This document shows, one piece after another, positions 8,533 through 20,200 of a DNA stretch of 64,000 nucleotides (position 1 is its first letter; every line of letters begins with the position of its first letter). The notes under the pieces were generated by a model. The model had not been told where the DNA came from, did not search any database, and was given only the letters and a program-made list of their open reading frames with translations. Origin of the DNA: Lucinisca nassula (Eukaryota; Mollusca; Bivalvia; Lucinida; Lucinidae); the NCBI GenBank assembly GCA_963580285.1, contig OY757010.1:223343234-223407233 (forward strand), written 5' to 3'. The translations under genes were made by a program, and so were the position numbers.

Positions 8533-9895
8533 GGGCCAGATTGTTCGTCTGTTCAGGGACGGATAGTCTTGTCCCATTCTCCCTGTGTTCGGACTGAAAA
8601 GTGGCATCAGTTTGAGTGGCGATTCACAATAGTTCTTTGTACCTGTGTGGACGTCATCCATTCTGATGACATGCATTTTCATGTTTTCTTGAGTGACATC
8701 GGTTTGAGTGGCGATTCACAATAGTTCTTTGTACCTGTGTGGACGTCATCCATTCTGATGACATGCATTTTCATGTTTTCTTGAGTGACATCAGTTTGAG
8801 TGGCGATTCACAATAGTTCTTTGTACCTGTGTGGACGTCATCCATTCTGGTGACATGCATTTTCATGTTTTCTTGAGTGGCATCAGTTTGAGTGGCGATT
8901 CACAATAGTTCTTTGTACCTGTGTGGACGTCATCCATTCTGGTGACATCCATTTTCATGTTTTTTGGAGTAGCATCGGTTTTGTTGATGCGGCGCAGTAG
9001 TGCTTTGCAGCTGTGTGAGCGTCATATATTCTGATGTCAAAATTTCATATTTTTATGATTCATCTCAAAGATATGGTGTTTGGTCTGGGACTGGTCCATG
9101 CTAGTACTTTAAAACTGCAGGATTTGTCCCTGATCAGGTTCCATGGGTCTACGTTTCATGCTGTCATATGCATATCATCATCATACCTATCTTGGCAACT
9201 GTCGTGGTAAAAGCCCTGAAATGCCAGATTTTTGTCAATTTAGGTTTCTGTCATTTTTAAGGATGCAACCATTATATGGCCAATGATGGCTATTAAGTTC
9301 TGTTGGCTGTTCCAATAAAAGGGCAGCTGAAGTTCAAATTATTATAAGTGATAAATGCACTCCGGTCGGTTGTTGTGTGTATAAAATGTATTAACTGACA
9401 AGGCACTCCGGTCAGTTGTCGTGTGGATAAAATGTATTGACTGACAGTGCACTCTGGTCGGTTGTCGTGTGGATAAAATGTATTAACTGACAGAGCACTT
9501 TGGTCGGTTGTCGACTAGTCGTGTGGATAAAATGTAGTGACTGATAATGCACTCTAGTCGGTTGTCATGTAGATAAAATATATATATTGACTGACGGTGC
9601 ACTCTAGTCGGTTGTCATGCGGATAATGTTCTTGTTGACAGTGCTGTTTTGTCAATTTTTATGTTGATGAAATATTTTGGCATTGTCCTATTTGAAATGC
9701 TCATTTAAATAGCCTCATACGAGGCCATGATTCGGTAGAGAATAAAAACCATATGTATGACCATGATTGGTCTGGCCGATGTACTGTATTTATACAGTCA
9801 TGGGTTGGACCGGTATGATCAGATATATGCATACATATATATGCATGTGCCTGTCTGGATGGTGGACTCAAAGATACGTTTTTTTTTGTATATGA
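8533..9895 (+). repeat. Element A pol-ORF3 spacer with two tandem-repeat blocks
   Basis: A non-coding spacer of 1.36 kb. Block 1 (8601-8968) has four 92-bp units starting GTGGCATCAGTTTGAGTGG, nearly identical, followed by a degenerate fifth to about 9060. Block 2 (9357-9645) has six units of 46-54 bp built on GCACTCYGGTCGGTTGTCG...GGATAAAATGTATT. An AATAAA lies at 9314. The end holds ATAT-rich palindromes (9825-9850) and a run of eight or nine T before ORF3. The same blocks recur in copy 2 at 21396-21763 and 22152-22440. Confidence 0.8.
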
Positions 9896-11338
9896 ATGGC
9901 TTTTGATACTCCCAGTTATTCATATCGTTCTAGGATGCCACCAAAATCTAACAGAGCAAGAAGTCGTTTCTACGACCATTGTCAGGTCTGCGGGGCATAC
10001 TCTCCCCATGTTCATAAGCACATGCTAAGGGCCCATTTACCTTGGTATCTGGACCCTCCCACTTCATGTGTAGACTGCCATATGTCAACGGGAAAGGGGA
10101 GTGAGTGCCAGAAGGTGCATGGTCAGCACCAGGTTTTCAGTGGGGAATATCTGCTGCAGGCCTGGTTTCTGCTGATGAACGGGTTATTCCTGTTCATCAG
10201 TCAGGAACTTGGCCTGGGGTCCCCCATTGAGTTGCTGGGCTGTGCTGCAATTCAGGGGCTGGCTCCCTCTACCGTTAATTTCTCGGAGGAAGAATATTTC
10301 TTCCTCAGAGAGTACGACCAGAGAGCTGGGTTGGAGCCACTTCAACCTGGTGAGTACATGGTGATTCCCCCTAAACGACTCATTTGCCTGATACACCCTG
10401 AAACAATGTCTCGACTTACCTTCCACCTCAACTCTCAGGCAATGGCTAGGCTTCAGAATTACGCCAGGTATTCTTTGGCTAATGGTTCCGATCCGCAATT
10501 AGGGCATCCTGTGGTGAAGAGGGGCATCATAGATACCCATTTTCACCTGGATAGCTACTTTGGTCGTCAAAACCATTCATTGTCAGACCTGGAGTACTCG
10601 GAATCTCTCCCTATACGTATTCCTTTTGCTGTGGCAAACTATGTGTTCCCTAAAAAGTGGCATCTTCTATCTGATCATGTGGGGGCGGACCAGAGGTTAA
10701 GAATAACCTTAGGGGTCCACCCACACATGATCTCAAATAATCAAGTTGACCAGCTATATGGCAGACTGAAGAGTTTGTTGGATGCACATCCAGAGGCCGT
10801 TGGAGTCGGCGAGGTTGGCTTGGACCTGACCACACAGTGTAGACATGGCTGTCATAACCCGAAACATTGTTATGATCAAAAGGTCCAGGGACAGCGTGGA
10901 TTCCTTCGACTGGCTTTTCAGCTTGCTAAAGAAACAAATAAAGTACTGGTATTGCATATACGAGATAGTGGTACTGGTGAAGCTGCTGAGGAGGTTCTAA
11001 AGATCCTCACAGAAATGGACATGCTTCGACACCCCATTCACCGCCATTGTTTTGTTGGGAAGGAGAAGGAGTATATTCAGTGGTATACTTCTTTACCCAA
11101 CTGTTACTTTAGTATTTCCCCTGTGACTGTTGATGACCCGGTAACTATGTCTGCTCTGAGAACACAGGATTTCTCGAAGCGTATTTTGCTTGAGTCGGAC
11201 GCTGGATATTTAGGCAAATTCCCCTGGGCTGTCCATAAAGTAGCAAATGATGCTGCAAGATCATTGAACATGACTGTTACAGAGTTAGTGTGGAAGTGCA
11301 ATAATAATGCAGCCAGGTTGTACAACTTGCCCTGGTAA
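9896..11338 (+). CDS. Element A ORF3 copy 1: zinc-finger plus TatD-family nuclease
   Basis: 480 aa from the first ATG. A start at 9935 (MPPKSNRARSR, 467 aa) is more attractive because a splice acceptor directly precedes it. Numbering from that second Met, two metal-finger-like clusters come first: C16-C19-H29-H34, and C45-C48-C58-H62. A region of unknown fold follows. The C-terminal ~260 residues match the TatD/TATDN metal-dependent DNase family. Numbering from the first Met, the ligands are DTHFHLD (D213, H215, H217), GEVGLD (E306), LHIRD (H354), HCFVG (H384) and ESDAGYL (D435). All are present, so catalysis is plausible. TatD proteins are 3'-5' DNases and apurinic-site or repair nucleases. 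There is no signal peptide or membrane segment, so this is not an envelope protein. It lies 3' of pol inside the LTRs, in the position env takes in errantiviruses. The role in the element (cDNA processing, integration, defence evasion) is unknown. Confidence 0.88.
   Translation: MAFDTPSYSYRSRMPPKSNRARSRFYDHCQVCGAYSPHVHKHMLRAHLPWYLDPPTSCVDCHMSTGKGSECQKVHGQHQVFSGEYLLQAWFLLMNGLFLFISQELGLGSPIELLGCAAIQGLAPSTVNFSEEEYFFLREYDQRAGLEPLQPGEYMVIPPKRLICLIHPETMSRLTFHLNSQAMARLQNYARYSLANGSDPQLGHPVVKRGIIDTHFHLDSYFGRQNHSLSDLEYSESLPIRIPFAVANYVFPKKWHLLSDHVGADQRLRITLGVHPHMISNNQVDQLYGRLKSLLDAHPEAVGVGEVGLDLTTQCRHGCHNPKHCYDQKVQGQRGFLRLAFQLAKETNKVLVLHIRDSGTGEAAEEVLKILTEMDMLRHPIHRHCFVGKEKEYIQWYTSLPNCYFSISPVTVDDPVTMSALRTQDFSKRILLESDAGYLGKFPWAVHKVANDAARSLNMTVTELVWKCNNNAARLYNLPW
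9928..9934 (+). promoter_or_regulatory. Putative 3' splice site before ORF3
   Basis: TTCTAG|G is followed immediately by ATG (9935), the second Met of the ORF. The upstream bases are pyrimidine-rich but short. Together with the LTR donor at 611/612 it would remove gag and pol and place the MPPK start right after the junction. The equivalent in copy 2 ends at 22728. Confidence 0.4.
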
Positions 11339-13180
11339 TTTCACGCTATTCATGATATAGCCACTGTTAAACCCTATTTGGTATTATGCAGCCAGTTCGC
11401 GGAAGATTTGACATGTTTGATTGTTTATTTTTGGGATTCGGATTCAGTCAGTCTTCATTTTACATTGAATACACTTCGCGTTAGTTTGCAATGACTCTAA
11501 AAACCTCTAAAATATTGTAAGTGGGGCTTGTTACTTGAAAGGAAAATGAGGTATGTTTAGGGTAAGCTAGCTCGTTAAGACTCGCTACCCTGGCATGGAT
11601 TATATAACTGTTTGCTAAGCTGACTCCTTCATTTATTTTGGTTGCAGTTCGGAAATCTAAATAACAGTAAGTGATACGTGTAAATTGTCACTGTAGTGGT
11701 TTGGAGCTGCACCCTCCTTGTATGAGCATGTTTTAGGATTCACTATGAAATGCGCATGCTATATATATGTTTGTAACATAGGGGAGCAATGTCATTTTTT
11801 GTTATCTTTATAATTGACCAATTTGGTGCCGGAGGCCCAAAACGGGTAGTCTGATCAGGATCTACACTGTTTGCAATCTACACTTTTCCTTATAGGTCAA
11901 TTACCGTTGTGGATTCTGGCCTCGCCTGGGCCATGTGCTGAATGCCAGATTCTGCATTGGAAAGGCCAGTGTTTTTTCTTCAGGTACTCCAGTGTTCGCT
12001 AACCTTTGATGAATAATCGGGTTCACATGAATATTAAAAGTGGAAAATATCATTCATCTTTATTCGTACATAACCAAAATGTTGTAAAGCATGCGCATGG
12101 TGGTGATTCTTAAGAGAATGCTATTTCTAGCTTTAGAGTAGTCTTTCAAGTTTTATATTTAGTCAATATTTTGACTATACTATTGGTCGTTTTCTACACT
12201 TTGTTCTAGTATAGGCCACGAGTGGTTGCAGCTTATTTTTTCTGTCCAAAGGTCTCGAGTCTTCAGGTCTTACACTGATATATTTTTTCAGCAATACACA
12301 TTGTATTATATTTTGCTTGTAAGTGTGGAGCTGAATTCTCATATGGCCTATGGCATGAAGTGGCTATATATATAATTTGTATCATAAGATTTAGGGAAGT
12401 TCCTATGTCTGAGGAACAGCTTTTCGAATGTGTAGAATTTTGTGCATATATATGTATAAGGTACTGCAGTAAAATATCACAGATGGATTGTCACTGGACT
12501 ATCAAGTTTCAAAAACATTCATGTCATCTGGGAAAGGTTCGTTCTCTGGGAGTTGGGAGTGTTCCGGAGAACTGTAACTTATTAGGACATTTCCTCTTGG
12601 TCCAGACTGGTTGCTTCCGGTTAGCTGAGTTCCATCAATGATCCCCATATGTTGAGTTTCAGTGATGGATTTCGGTTGGCATATATTTATGCATGAAATA
12701 AATCCTGTCTCGGGAAGTTATGGTTGGTCAGAGGTAATCCGAGTCCAGTGGCGGTGCATCTTATTTTGTGCATACTAATTAGGATGTTGTAAATGTAATA
12801 TTCTGTTTAATGCTACATGTATTATGGTCTCTGGTGGTGGTTTTCGTGCTATTCATTTAGTCTGACTATCTGTTAATCTTAAGGTATTCCACATCTCTAT
12901 ATGACCACATAGAAGCTGACTATTTGTTAATCATTAGGTATTCCATATTTCTATATGATCACACATAAGGTTACTGAAAACTTTCTTCATCGCAAAGTTG
13001 TCTCTGTAAGGGCCATTTCTGACTATAATTCTAAATCTTACAACTAATAAAGATAAAAGTAGGGGTTCTTAAAAGTTATATTAATTAGTTAAGGTTAATA
13101 ACATTTTATTAAGATTAAATAAGTCTCCTAGCAGTTGAAATCTAGCATTTATTTTAAATGCGTGTTAGAGTTTTTGTAAT
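11339..13180 (+). other. Element A 3' untranslated region
   Basis: About 1.85 kb between the TatD ORF and the polypurine tract. The longest ATG ORF (12360-12641) has no recognisable domain and low-complexity composition, and I do not call it. Short duplicated pieces occur at 12870-12970 (CTGACTATYTGTTAATC...GGTATTCCAYATYTCTATATGA). Nothing else is recognised. Confidence 0.6.
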
Positions 13181-13190
13181 AGGGGGAGAG
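13181..13190 (+). promoter_or_regulatory. Polypurine tract, element A copy 1
   Basis: AGGGGGAGAG directly abuts the LTR start TGTTGTG, as required for plus-strand priming. It is identical before LTR3 (25976-25985). Confidence 0.85.
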
Positions 13191-13430
13191 TGTTGTGCCG
13201 GTAGATCCACCTTCGACCCTAGGAGTCCGGAAAAGGCGGAATATTACCACAACAAGATGTCGGTATAGTCCGTAACCCATCGGGACACGTGACCAACTTT
13301 TCCACGAGATTCTTGGGCCTATATTCTACGTGGACAACGCATTAGACGACTACAGCTACAGGCGACAGCACCTACCCTTACAGAGCACAGCTTATGTGAC
13401 ATGATACTCAGGTGAGTTGACAGCTTAACA
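13191..13430 (+). mobile_element. Element A LTR 2, shared middle LTR
   Basis: This 240-bp LTR serves as the 3' LTR of copy 1 and the 5' LTR of copy 2. It differs from LTR1 and LTR3 by one visible base (GGCGGAAT instead of GGAGGAAT). No host sequence or target duplication separates the two bodies, which is the signature of LTR-LTR recombination rather than two insertions. Its splice donor lies at 13409-13417 and the PBS follows at 13433-13445. Confidence 0.93.
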
Positions 13431-13445
13431 AATGGCGACGAGGAT

Positions 13446-14650
13446 ATAAGGTCAGTAAATTGTTGAACAATGTAACTATATTTTAAGCGTAATGTTCATA
13501 AATTGTTGGCTGTAGTTCGGTGGGGAGACACCATTTTTGGAAAAAAGAAAAAAAAATCGAAAATGTTAAAATAATCTATTTTTTTTGACACGTGGCAAAA
13601 ATTATAAAGAATTAATTTTGTTTAAGTAGAAATTAATATTCTGGAAATGTTTTTCGGCAGAATTTAAATAATTTTACAACCAGTTTTAGAAACCGTCATA
13701 ATTCGTCCTTTGCGGTTCATTTCATTATCTTCTAAAACTGGATGGCTCCCTACATTTCCAGTCTTTTTGGCGCAATTTGGATTTCAGGTAAGCCACATGA
13801 AAATTCGGAATTCTAAAATGTAATTTATAAATTTCAGAGCTCAATTTTTTTCCCGGAAACCATGAGCTACAGTTTTCAATCTTCATTATGATCTATAGGT
13901 GTCATTTTTAGCTTCTGTCCTCTTCGCTAGCTTGATAAAGCGAATTTGATCCGGAGGAGCAAATTCTTTCCTTTTTAGTAATGACAAAAAATTCCAACAT
14001 GTCACGTGCGACCGGTTACTTGAAAAAATATGAAGGCTTACTGTCTTTTTATAATTTGGGTATTTTTGGCCATGTAATGTATTAACCCTATCACTGGGTT
14101 ATTTTTTAAAAAAAAAAAAAAAAAAAATTGTGTGAAGTCATTCTGTAGAATGTCTTATATGGTTGCACTACCTCCATTTCAATTATTCGGAGAAAAATTT
14201 CCCCGAATGTCGGTGAACTCATTTTTGTAGGCTGTCTTATATAGTTGCCATATCTATTCCATTTATTTGGAAAAAGAGTTCCCCCGAATGTCACGTGAGA
14301 TTATTGTCGTAGAAAAGTGTGTTTTATATAATTGCCATGCCCCCGTGTTATTTGCATGAAACCTTTGTCTGAGTCTTTTTTTTATATAATTGCCATGCCC
14401 CCGTGTTATTTGCATGAAATCTTTGTCTGAGTCTTTTTTGATATATCACGTATGAATTCTCTCTATTGGAGAAATATCTGACGTTACGTAGTTATTTTAT
14501 CAAAAGAGGCTTTTTAGAATATCTTGTCTCAAGTGTTATTTCACATTACACTTTATTATTATTGTGTACTGTGATACATTGCACTATCTCCGGTTAATTG
14601 TCGTTATTGTCATTATTTTTGTGCTATTGGCATTTTGCTTATTTTGTAAA
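13446..14650 (+). other. Element A copy 2, 5' leader
   Basis: Same as the leader of copy 1 except that the A run (from about 14107) is some 5 nt shorter. This accounts for the change of offset from 12800 to 12795 between the copies. No ORF is supported. Confidence 0.7.
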
Positions 14651-17296
14651 ATGGCTGTGAATATTTATGCATGTACACAAGCTGACCTAGAGTCACTTCA
14701 TGGCGTTGGATCAAAAACAGCGAGCGAAATAATTGCTCTCAGAAAGGAAGTATTGGATGGTAAAAGACCACCACTAAAAATACAAGATCTGGCGGAAGTC
14801 CGCCTAGACGCTGGTGTTTGGCAACAATTTATTGACAGCAAATTGCTGTCTATAACAATGCCAACTCCAGAGTTGCAGGCACTTGATGCTCCAATGCCTG
14901 TTTCAGATAGGATTGGTGCAACAGCACAACCAGTAGTGTCTGTACAAGCGGCGTATATACCCATAGATACTCAATACACTGGTGAAATGAAAATTTTACC
15001 AGATGGTACAGTACAGGCACCGGAACAGGTTGCACACCTACCGCCGCCACAGACATCACCAATTACTAAACCAAAGTCCCAAAGACCAAATGAGAAATCG
15101 ACCCAAGAATTGATGCAAGAAACAATTTCCATTTTGGCAAACAAATTAGATAATATGGACCGCAATATCTATGATATGGGTACCACTATGGCGAGTCAAA
15201 TTGCGTCACTTACCAAAAATATGGATAATTTGCAAAAATTGAATGTTGGCATGAAATCTAATTTGGAATATTTGAACAAGCAAAACACGGGTATTCAGTC
15301 CCAGCTATCATCACATGATGCTTTTTTGCAGGATATTAACAAATATTTGATACCGCCTACCCCGGTTTCAGCAAACTTGCCCATATTTGCTGATTCTATA
15401 AATCCGCAAAACCCTGCACAACCTTTAATGCCCCAAGTGATGACACCAAGTGTTGTTCAACCTCAGGTACCTCAAGGTATGACACCAAATATGGGGTTTA
15501 TACCACAAAAAATATCACATAATACAATGACGTTGCCAACTTATACCTGTCAACACCCAAATGTGGGTCCCTTGACTTCATTACAAACAGTGTCTACACC
15601 ATCTTCAATAGACATTAAACCTAAAACTTCACAACAAATTGTGATTGACAAAATTACAACAGTTATTCCAAAAGCTGCAATATATCCCCCTACAAGTGCA
15701 GCAAATCAATACCAAACTAATCAAATTAAAAATGACACTACTGTTTCGACAGACTCAAATAATGCACAAGTTTTATTTTCGGCGAAAGCGGGTGACAGGG
15801 GTAATACACAAACTGCTAATACAATCAATTTGACTACCATTGCATGTACAAATAGTACACCCACAGCTTATGCATCTCAACTAGATGCAAATATGGAAAT
15901 AGTGAATGATCGAGGTCGATCTAGAACAAGAAATCTGTCAACAACTGCTAGTCGGAGTAGAAGTAAATCTCCCGCGCCTCCGAGACTCCAGTTATTTTCT
16001 GGGGATCCCGAAGGCCTATCATGGTCATCTTTTATAATGAAGTTTGACCGTGTGGGAATAAGACGTGGTTGGTCTGAAGACAAAAAATTAAACAGATTAT
16101 ATGACTGTTTGACAGACAAGGCTCTTGAATATGCAAGTAAATCCGAGAATAAAGAAAATTTCTCAAAGTTAAAACAAGAATTAGCCTTAAGATTTGATTT
16201 CAAAGAAGAACCTATAGCCGCTAGACAACGTCTTCATCTTGCGAGGCAAAATGAAGATGAAACACTTGAAACTTTCCTCCAGCGCATACTTCAAATTGCG
16301 ATGGATGGATATAAGGATGAAACATCTACTATATGGCAACAATTGGCAACAGACGCATTTTTACGTGGATGCAGACACAAAGATGCAGCCATGATTGTAA
16401 TGAATGAAAGCCCAAAATCAGTACATGAAGCGTGTAAGCGCATCAAAACAATTATTGCTAACAAAAAGGCTATTTCAAGTGGGAAAGTAACTTTCCAAGA
16501 AAAGGCTTTTTCTTTTCAAGAGGAAACGAGGGTTTCTAATATTGAAAAGAAGGTAGATGATTTAGTCCATCTGATAAAGACCACACCCAGTTTTTATAGA
16601 TCTCCCTCAAATTCTCCAGCTCGGTACCCATCTGGCTCACAGAACCAAAATTGGCCCAGGCAAAGGTCTCCAGATGTATACCGAGGTGGGTCCCCTCGTG
16701 GTAGACAGTCATATGGTTATAGGAATTCGCCATCAAGACAAGAAATGCCTTATAGAGGCGATAGAACATTCAATTACTCCAATAGAAGTCCTAATAGGGT
16801 GAACGGTGGAAGCAACTATACTATGGGTGATAGGTATCACCGAGGCTATAGTCCTCCATCAGGTCCTGCATACGCACCCATTCCTTCAAATAGAGTGAAC
16901 GGTGGCAGTAACTATACTATGGGTGATAGGTATCACCGAGGTTATAGTCCTCCACCAGGTTCTGCATACACACCTATTTCTCCAAATCAGTATCCTCCGA
17001 GATACCCATCTCAGCAGTATGTATATGATGGATATCCATCATCTGATACTGTTGGAAATAGAGACTACAGACGAGATCATTTGTCTCAAGGGTATCAAGA
17101 GGGAAATAAACAGAGCTTTAACATTAAATCACAAAATCGAGATTCGGTTGCGGGAGTCGATAGGTCATATCTATCGAATACGCCTAGAAGCCCCGAGGCT
17201 TTTGTTCGGTCCGTATCCGGTCAAGATTTTGGATCTCAAGATATCCAGGAGGATTTAAACAAGGACGGACTAGGTCCAAGGGCGACGGAAGCCTAG
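14651..17296 (+). CDS. gag: Gag of element A, copy 2
   Basis: Its 881-residue translation is indistinguishable by eye from copy 1, including the helix-hairpin-helix N-terminus, coiled coil, capsid region, duplicated NRVNGGSNYT repeat and absence of a zinc knuckle. The frame is open from a GTG at 14564. The ATG at 14651 has the same A-3/G+4 context. It ends in the stem of the copy-2 frameshift signal. Confidence 0.9.
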   Translation: MAVNIYACTQADLESLHGVGSKTASEIIALRKEVLDGKRPPLKIQDLAEVRLDAGVWQQFIDSKLLSITMPTPELQALDAPMPVSDRIGATAQPVVSVQAAYIPIDTQYTGEMKILPDGTVQAPEQVAHLPPPQTSPITKPKSQRPNEKSTQELMQETISILANKLDNMDRNIYDMGTTMASQIASLTKNMDNLQKLNVGMKSNLEYLNKQNTGIQSQLSSHDAFLQDINKYLIPPTPVSANLPIFADSINPQNPAQPLMPQVMTPSVVQPQVPQGMTPNMGFIPQKISHNTMTLPTYTCQHPNVGPLTSLQTVSTPSSIDIKPKTSQQIVIDKITTVIPKAAIYPPTSAANQYQTNQIKNDTTVSTDSNNAQVLFSAKAGDRGNTQTANTINLTTIACTNSTPTAYASQLDANMEIVNDRGRSRTRNLSTTASRSRSKSPAPPRLQLFSGDPEGLSWSSFIMKFDRVGIRRGWSEDKKLNRLYDCLTDKALEYASKSENKENFSKLKQELALRFDFKEEPIAARQRLHLARQNEDETLETFLQRILQIAMDGYKDETSTIWQQLATDAFLRGCRHKDAAMIVMNESPKSVHEACKRIKTIIANKKAISSGKVTFQEKAFSFQEETRVSNIEKKVDDLVHLIKTTPSFYRSPSNSPARYPSGSQNQNWPRQRSPDVYRGGSPRGRQSYGYRNSPSRQEMPYRGDRTFNYSNRSPNRVNGGSNYTMGDRYHRGYSPPSGPAYAPIPSNRVNGGSNYTMGDRYHRGYSPPPGSAYTPISPNQYPPRYPSQQYVYDGYPSSDTVGNRDYRRDHLSQGYQEGNKQSFNIKSQNRDSVAGVDRSYLSNTPRSPEAFVRSVSGQDFGSQDIQEDLNKDGLGPRATEA

Positions 17297-17299
17297 TCC
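17254..17299 (+). promoter_or_regulatory. -1 frameshift signal, copy 2
   Basis: TTTAAAC lies at 17254-17260, with stem arms GGACTAGG at 17267-17274 and CCTAGTCC at 17292-17299. Spacing is the same as in copy 1, and the gag TAG lies in the 3' arm. Confidence 0.85.
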
Positions 17300-20200
17300 G
17301 ATCAGAGTCAAGTCGCCATTGTGAGGTCCTTGAGGTATCCCTACCAAGTCAAAGAAATTTAACTGCATCGGTGAAAACTCTTTTAAATGGAAAACCAACT
17401 TCAGCAATCCTAGATACAGCTGCCATGGTGACACTGGTTAGGGATGACTATTTAACCTGTATGAATAATTCTGAGCAGCTGGGTCCTGTTTGTGTTCTGA
17501 CAGGGATTGGCGCAGATCCGGTGCAGGGTCGGATTGTGCATAATGTGCCAATCACTGTCGGATCCCAAACTTTCTTGCATACAGTCTGTGCAGCCCCAGT
17601 AAAGGATACTTGTCTGTTAGGTCTTGATTTTTTGATGGCCACTGCCAGTGTCCTTGATCTTGGAAATGAGACATTGACAATTGGGGAGGATGTTATTCCT
17701 GTTAGTGTTACCGTGACCCCTGACTATCAGATTTCCAAGGTCACTGTCGTGAGACGTACAGTGATCCAGCCCAATTCTGTAGGCTTCATTAAAGCTGAAT
17801 TAGATACCCCTATTGAGGGATCCTATATTGTTGAATGTCCTATGCAAAATGCTCTGTCGTCTCGGGTATACGGCAAGGGTAAACATATTACCTTAAAGGT
17901 AGTCAATGATTCAGATACATATATAACATACAAAAAGGGAAAGAAAATAGGGCATGCCGAACCGGCTGTGGAAATTTCACCACATATTGAACAGGCTAAG
18001 GTTTTTCAGTGTAATAATGGGAATAGCGATGAAATGCAGCCACAGGAGCCAATGGCAGATGAGAATATTGACATGCCTTCTCATGTCAAACAAATGTATT
18101 TTGACAATATTTCTGGTTTGTCTGATGAGCAAAAATCTAAATTTAAAAACCTGGTTTCTGATTATGCTGACATATTTTCAAAAGACGATTTTGATTTAGG
18201 TTGTTTAAATTCTGGAGTGGAACATAAAATCCAAACATTTGATGAAGTCCCTATTAATGAAAAATTTCGGAGAACACCACTTCAGTTTCAAAAACAAGAA
18301 CAAGAGTACATTGAAAAACTATTAAAGCAAGGTGTTATAGAACATTCCGTGTCTGAATGGTCGGCAGCCCCCGTTCTGGTCCGAAAGAAAACAGGAGAAC
18401 TTAGATATTGTATAGACTATCGTGCCCTCAATGCAAAAACTTATAAGGATAATTACTCTTTACCTTTGATTGAGGATTGTCTTGATTCCTTGTATGGTAA
18501 ATGTGTGTTTTGTGTTCTGGACCTGTCGAGTGGTTACTATCAAATTCGCCTGGAGGGCAGCTCCAAGCACAAAACTTCATTTAGCACACGTTTTGGCAGC
18601 TTTCAATGGTCACGTTTGCAACTCGTACTCCGGGGCTTGACCTGGCAGGAGGTCATAGTTTACCTGGATGATGTAATTGTCCTTGGAACAGATTTCAATG
18701 ACACATTGTTGGCATTAGAAAAGGTTTTCACTCGCTTCCGTGAGCATAACTTGAAACTAAAACCCAGGAAATGCCACTTTTTTAAAGAACAAGTGGAGTT
18801 TCTTGGTAAATTGGTTAGTGGAAACGGTGTATCAATATCCCCGGACAAGTTAGATGCTGTGAAAGAATGGCCCATTCCAACAAATGTAAAAGAACTTCAA
18901 TCCTTCCTTGGTTTTATGAACTACCATAGGAATCATATTCAGAATTTTGCCCAGGTCTCAGCTGACCTATATACCCTTATAACGGTAGAATCTTTCATTT
19001 GGAATGACAAGCATCAGTCATGTTTTGATAAGCTGAAAGAATTGGCAATATCAGCCCCAATGCTTTCTCATCCGTCACCTGACGGATTGTTTGTAATGGA
19101 TTGTGATGCCAGTGATCGTCAGATCGGCGCAGCTTTATATCAGTTTCAGGAAGGTATCTTAAAGCCCATCTGCTTTGCCAGTCATGTTCTTTTAAAACAG
19201 CATAGAAACTATTGTACCACCCGGAAGGAATTATTGGCTGTAGTAAAGTTCTGCCGTCAGTTCCGACACTATTTGCTGGGCCGATTCTTCTTAATTCGCT
19301 CAGATCATAATTCCCTAGTTTGGCTGACCCGTTTCAAACATTTGGAGGGACAATTAGCACGTTTTCTCGAGGAACTGTCCCAGTATAACTTCAAACTGAT
19401 TCATAGAAAAGGGGTAGACCATTTGAACGCCGACGCCCTCAGTCGCATTAGTGATCCTTTAGAGGAATGTGACTGTTACAGGGCTGGACAGAATCTGTGT
19501 GATCTCCCCTGTGGAGGTTGCCATTATTGTACGCGGGCACATAATCAGTGGGCTCGTTTTAATGAGGACGTTGATGATGTTGTCCCTTTGGCAGTGCGTA
19601 GTGTGGACGCCGTGGGGGTTGACCATACGCCAATTATGTCTTGTACACACTCAAACTGGGTAGATAGCCTTTCTTCCTTCGAGCTAAGAAGGGCTCAGAT
19701 TGATGATCCGAACATAGGCATTGTCATGAATTGGTTAGAACACTCTTACGAGCCTACCACTCGTGAACTTCAGCTCACTGATCCCGAAACCAGAGCCCTT
19801 TGGCTATCTAGGGATTATTTGAAACTACGGGATGGAGTTTTGTACTATTCCTGGGCAAACCTTGAAGGCCGCTCTGATTGCTTTGTCGTTCCTACGGAAC
19901 TCCGGCCTAGAGTCTTATATCATTCTCATGACTCAAAAGGTTCGGGTGGACATCTTGGCCAAAAGAAAACTTTAGATAAGTTGAAACAGAGATTTTATTG
20001 GTATGGTATGTCCAGGGATAGTGACCTATATATCAAACAGTGTTCGACCTGTAATAAGAACAAAAAGGGGAATCGGACACCCAGGAGTGCTCTTGAGAGC
20101 TTTCATGCTGGATATCCCATGGAACGTGTCCATTTGGATATCCTTGGTCCTATAAATCCAAGGAGTAAATCAGGCTCTGCTTATGTTCTGGTCATGGTGG

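Noticed and set aside
8601..9645. CRISPR-like array
   Set aside because: The repeats are contiguous tandem units without unique spacers, and the window is eukaryotic transposon DNA.
9896..11338. Envelope gene in the env position of element A
   Set aside because: No signal peptide, membrane helix or fusion-like segment. The C-terminal motifs are those of TatD nucleases.
12360..12641. 93-codon ORF after the TatD ORF (also 25155-25436)
   Set aside because: No domain and biased composition. It lies in a 1.8-kb untranslated region, and its recurrence in copy 2 only reflects the duplication.
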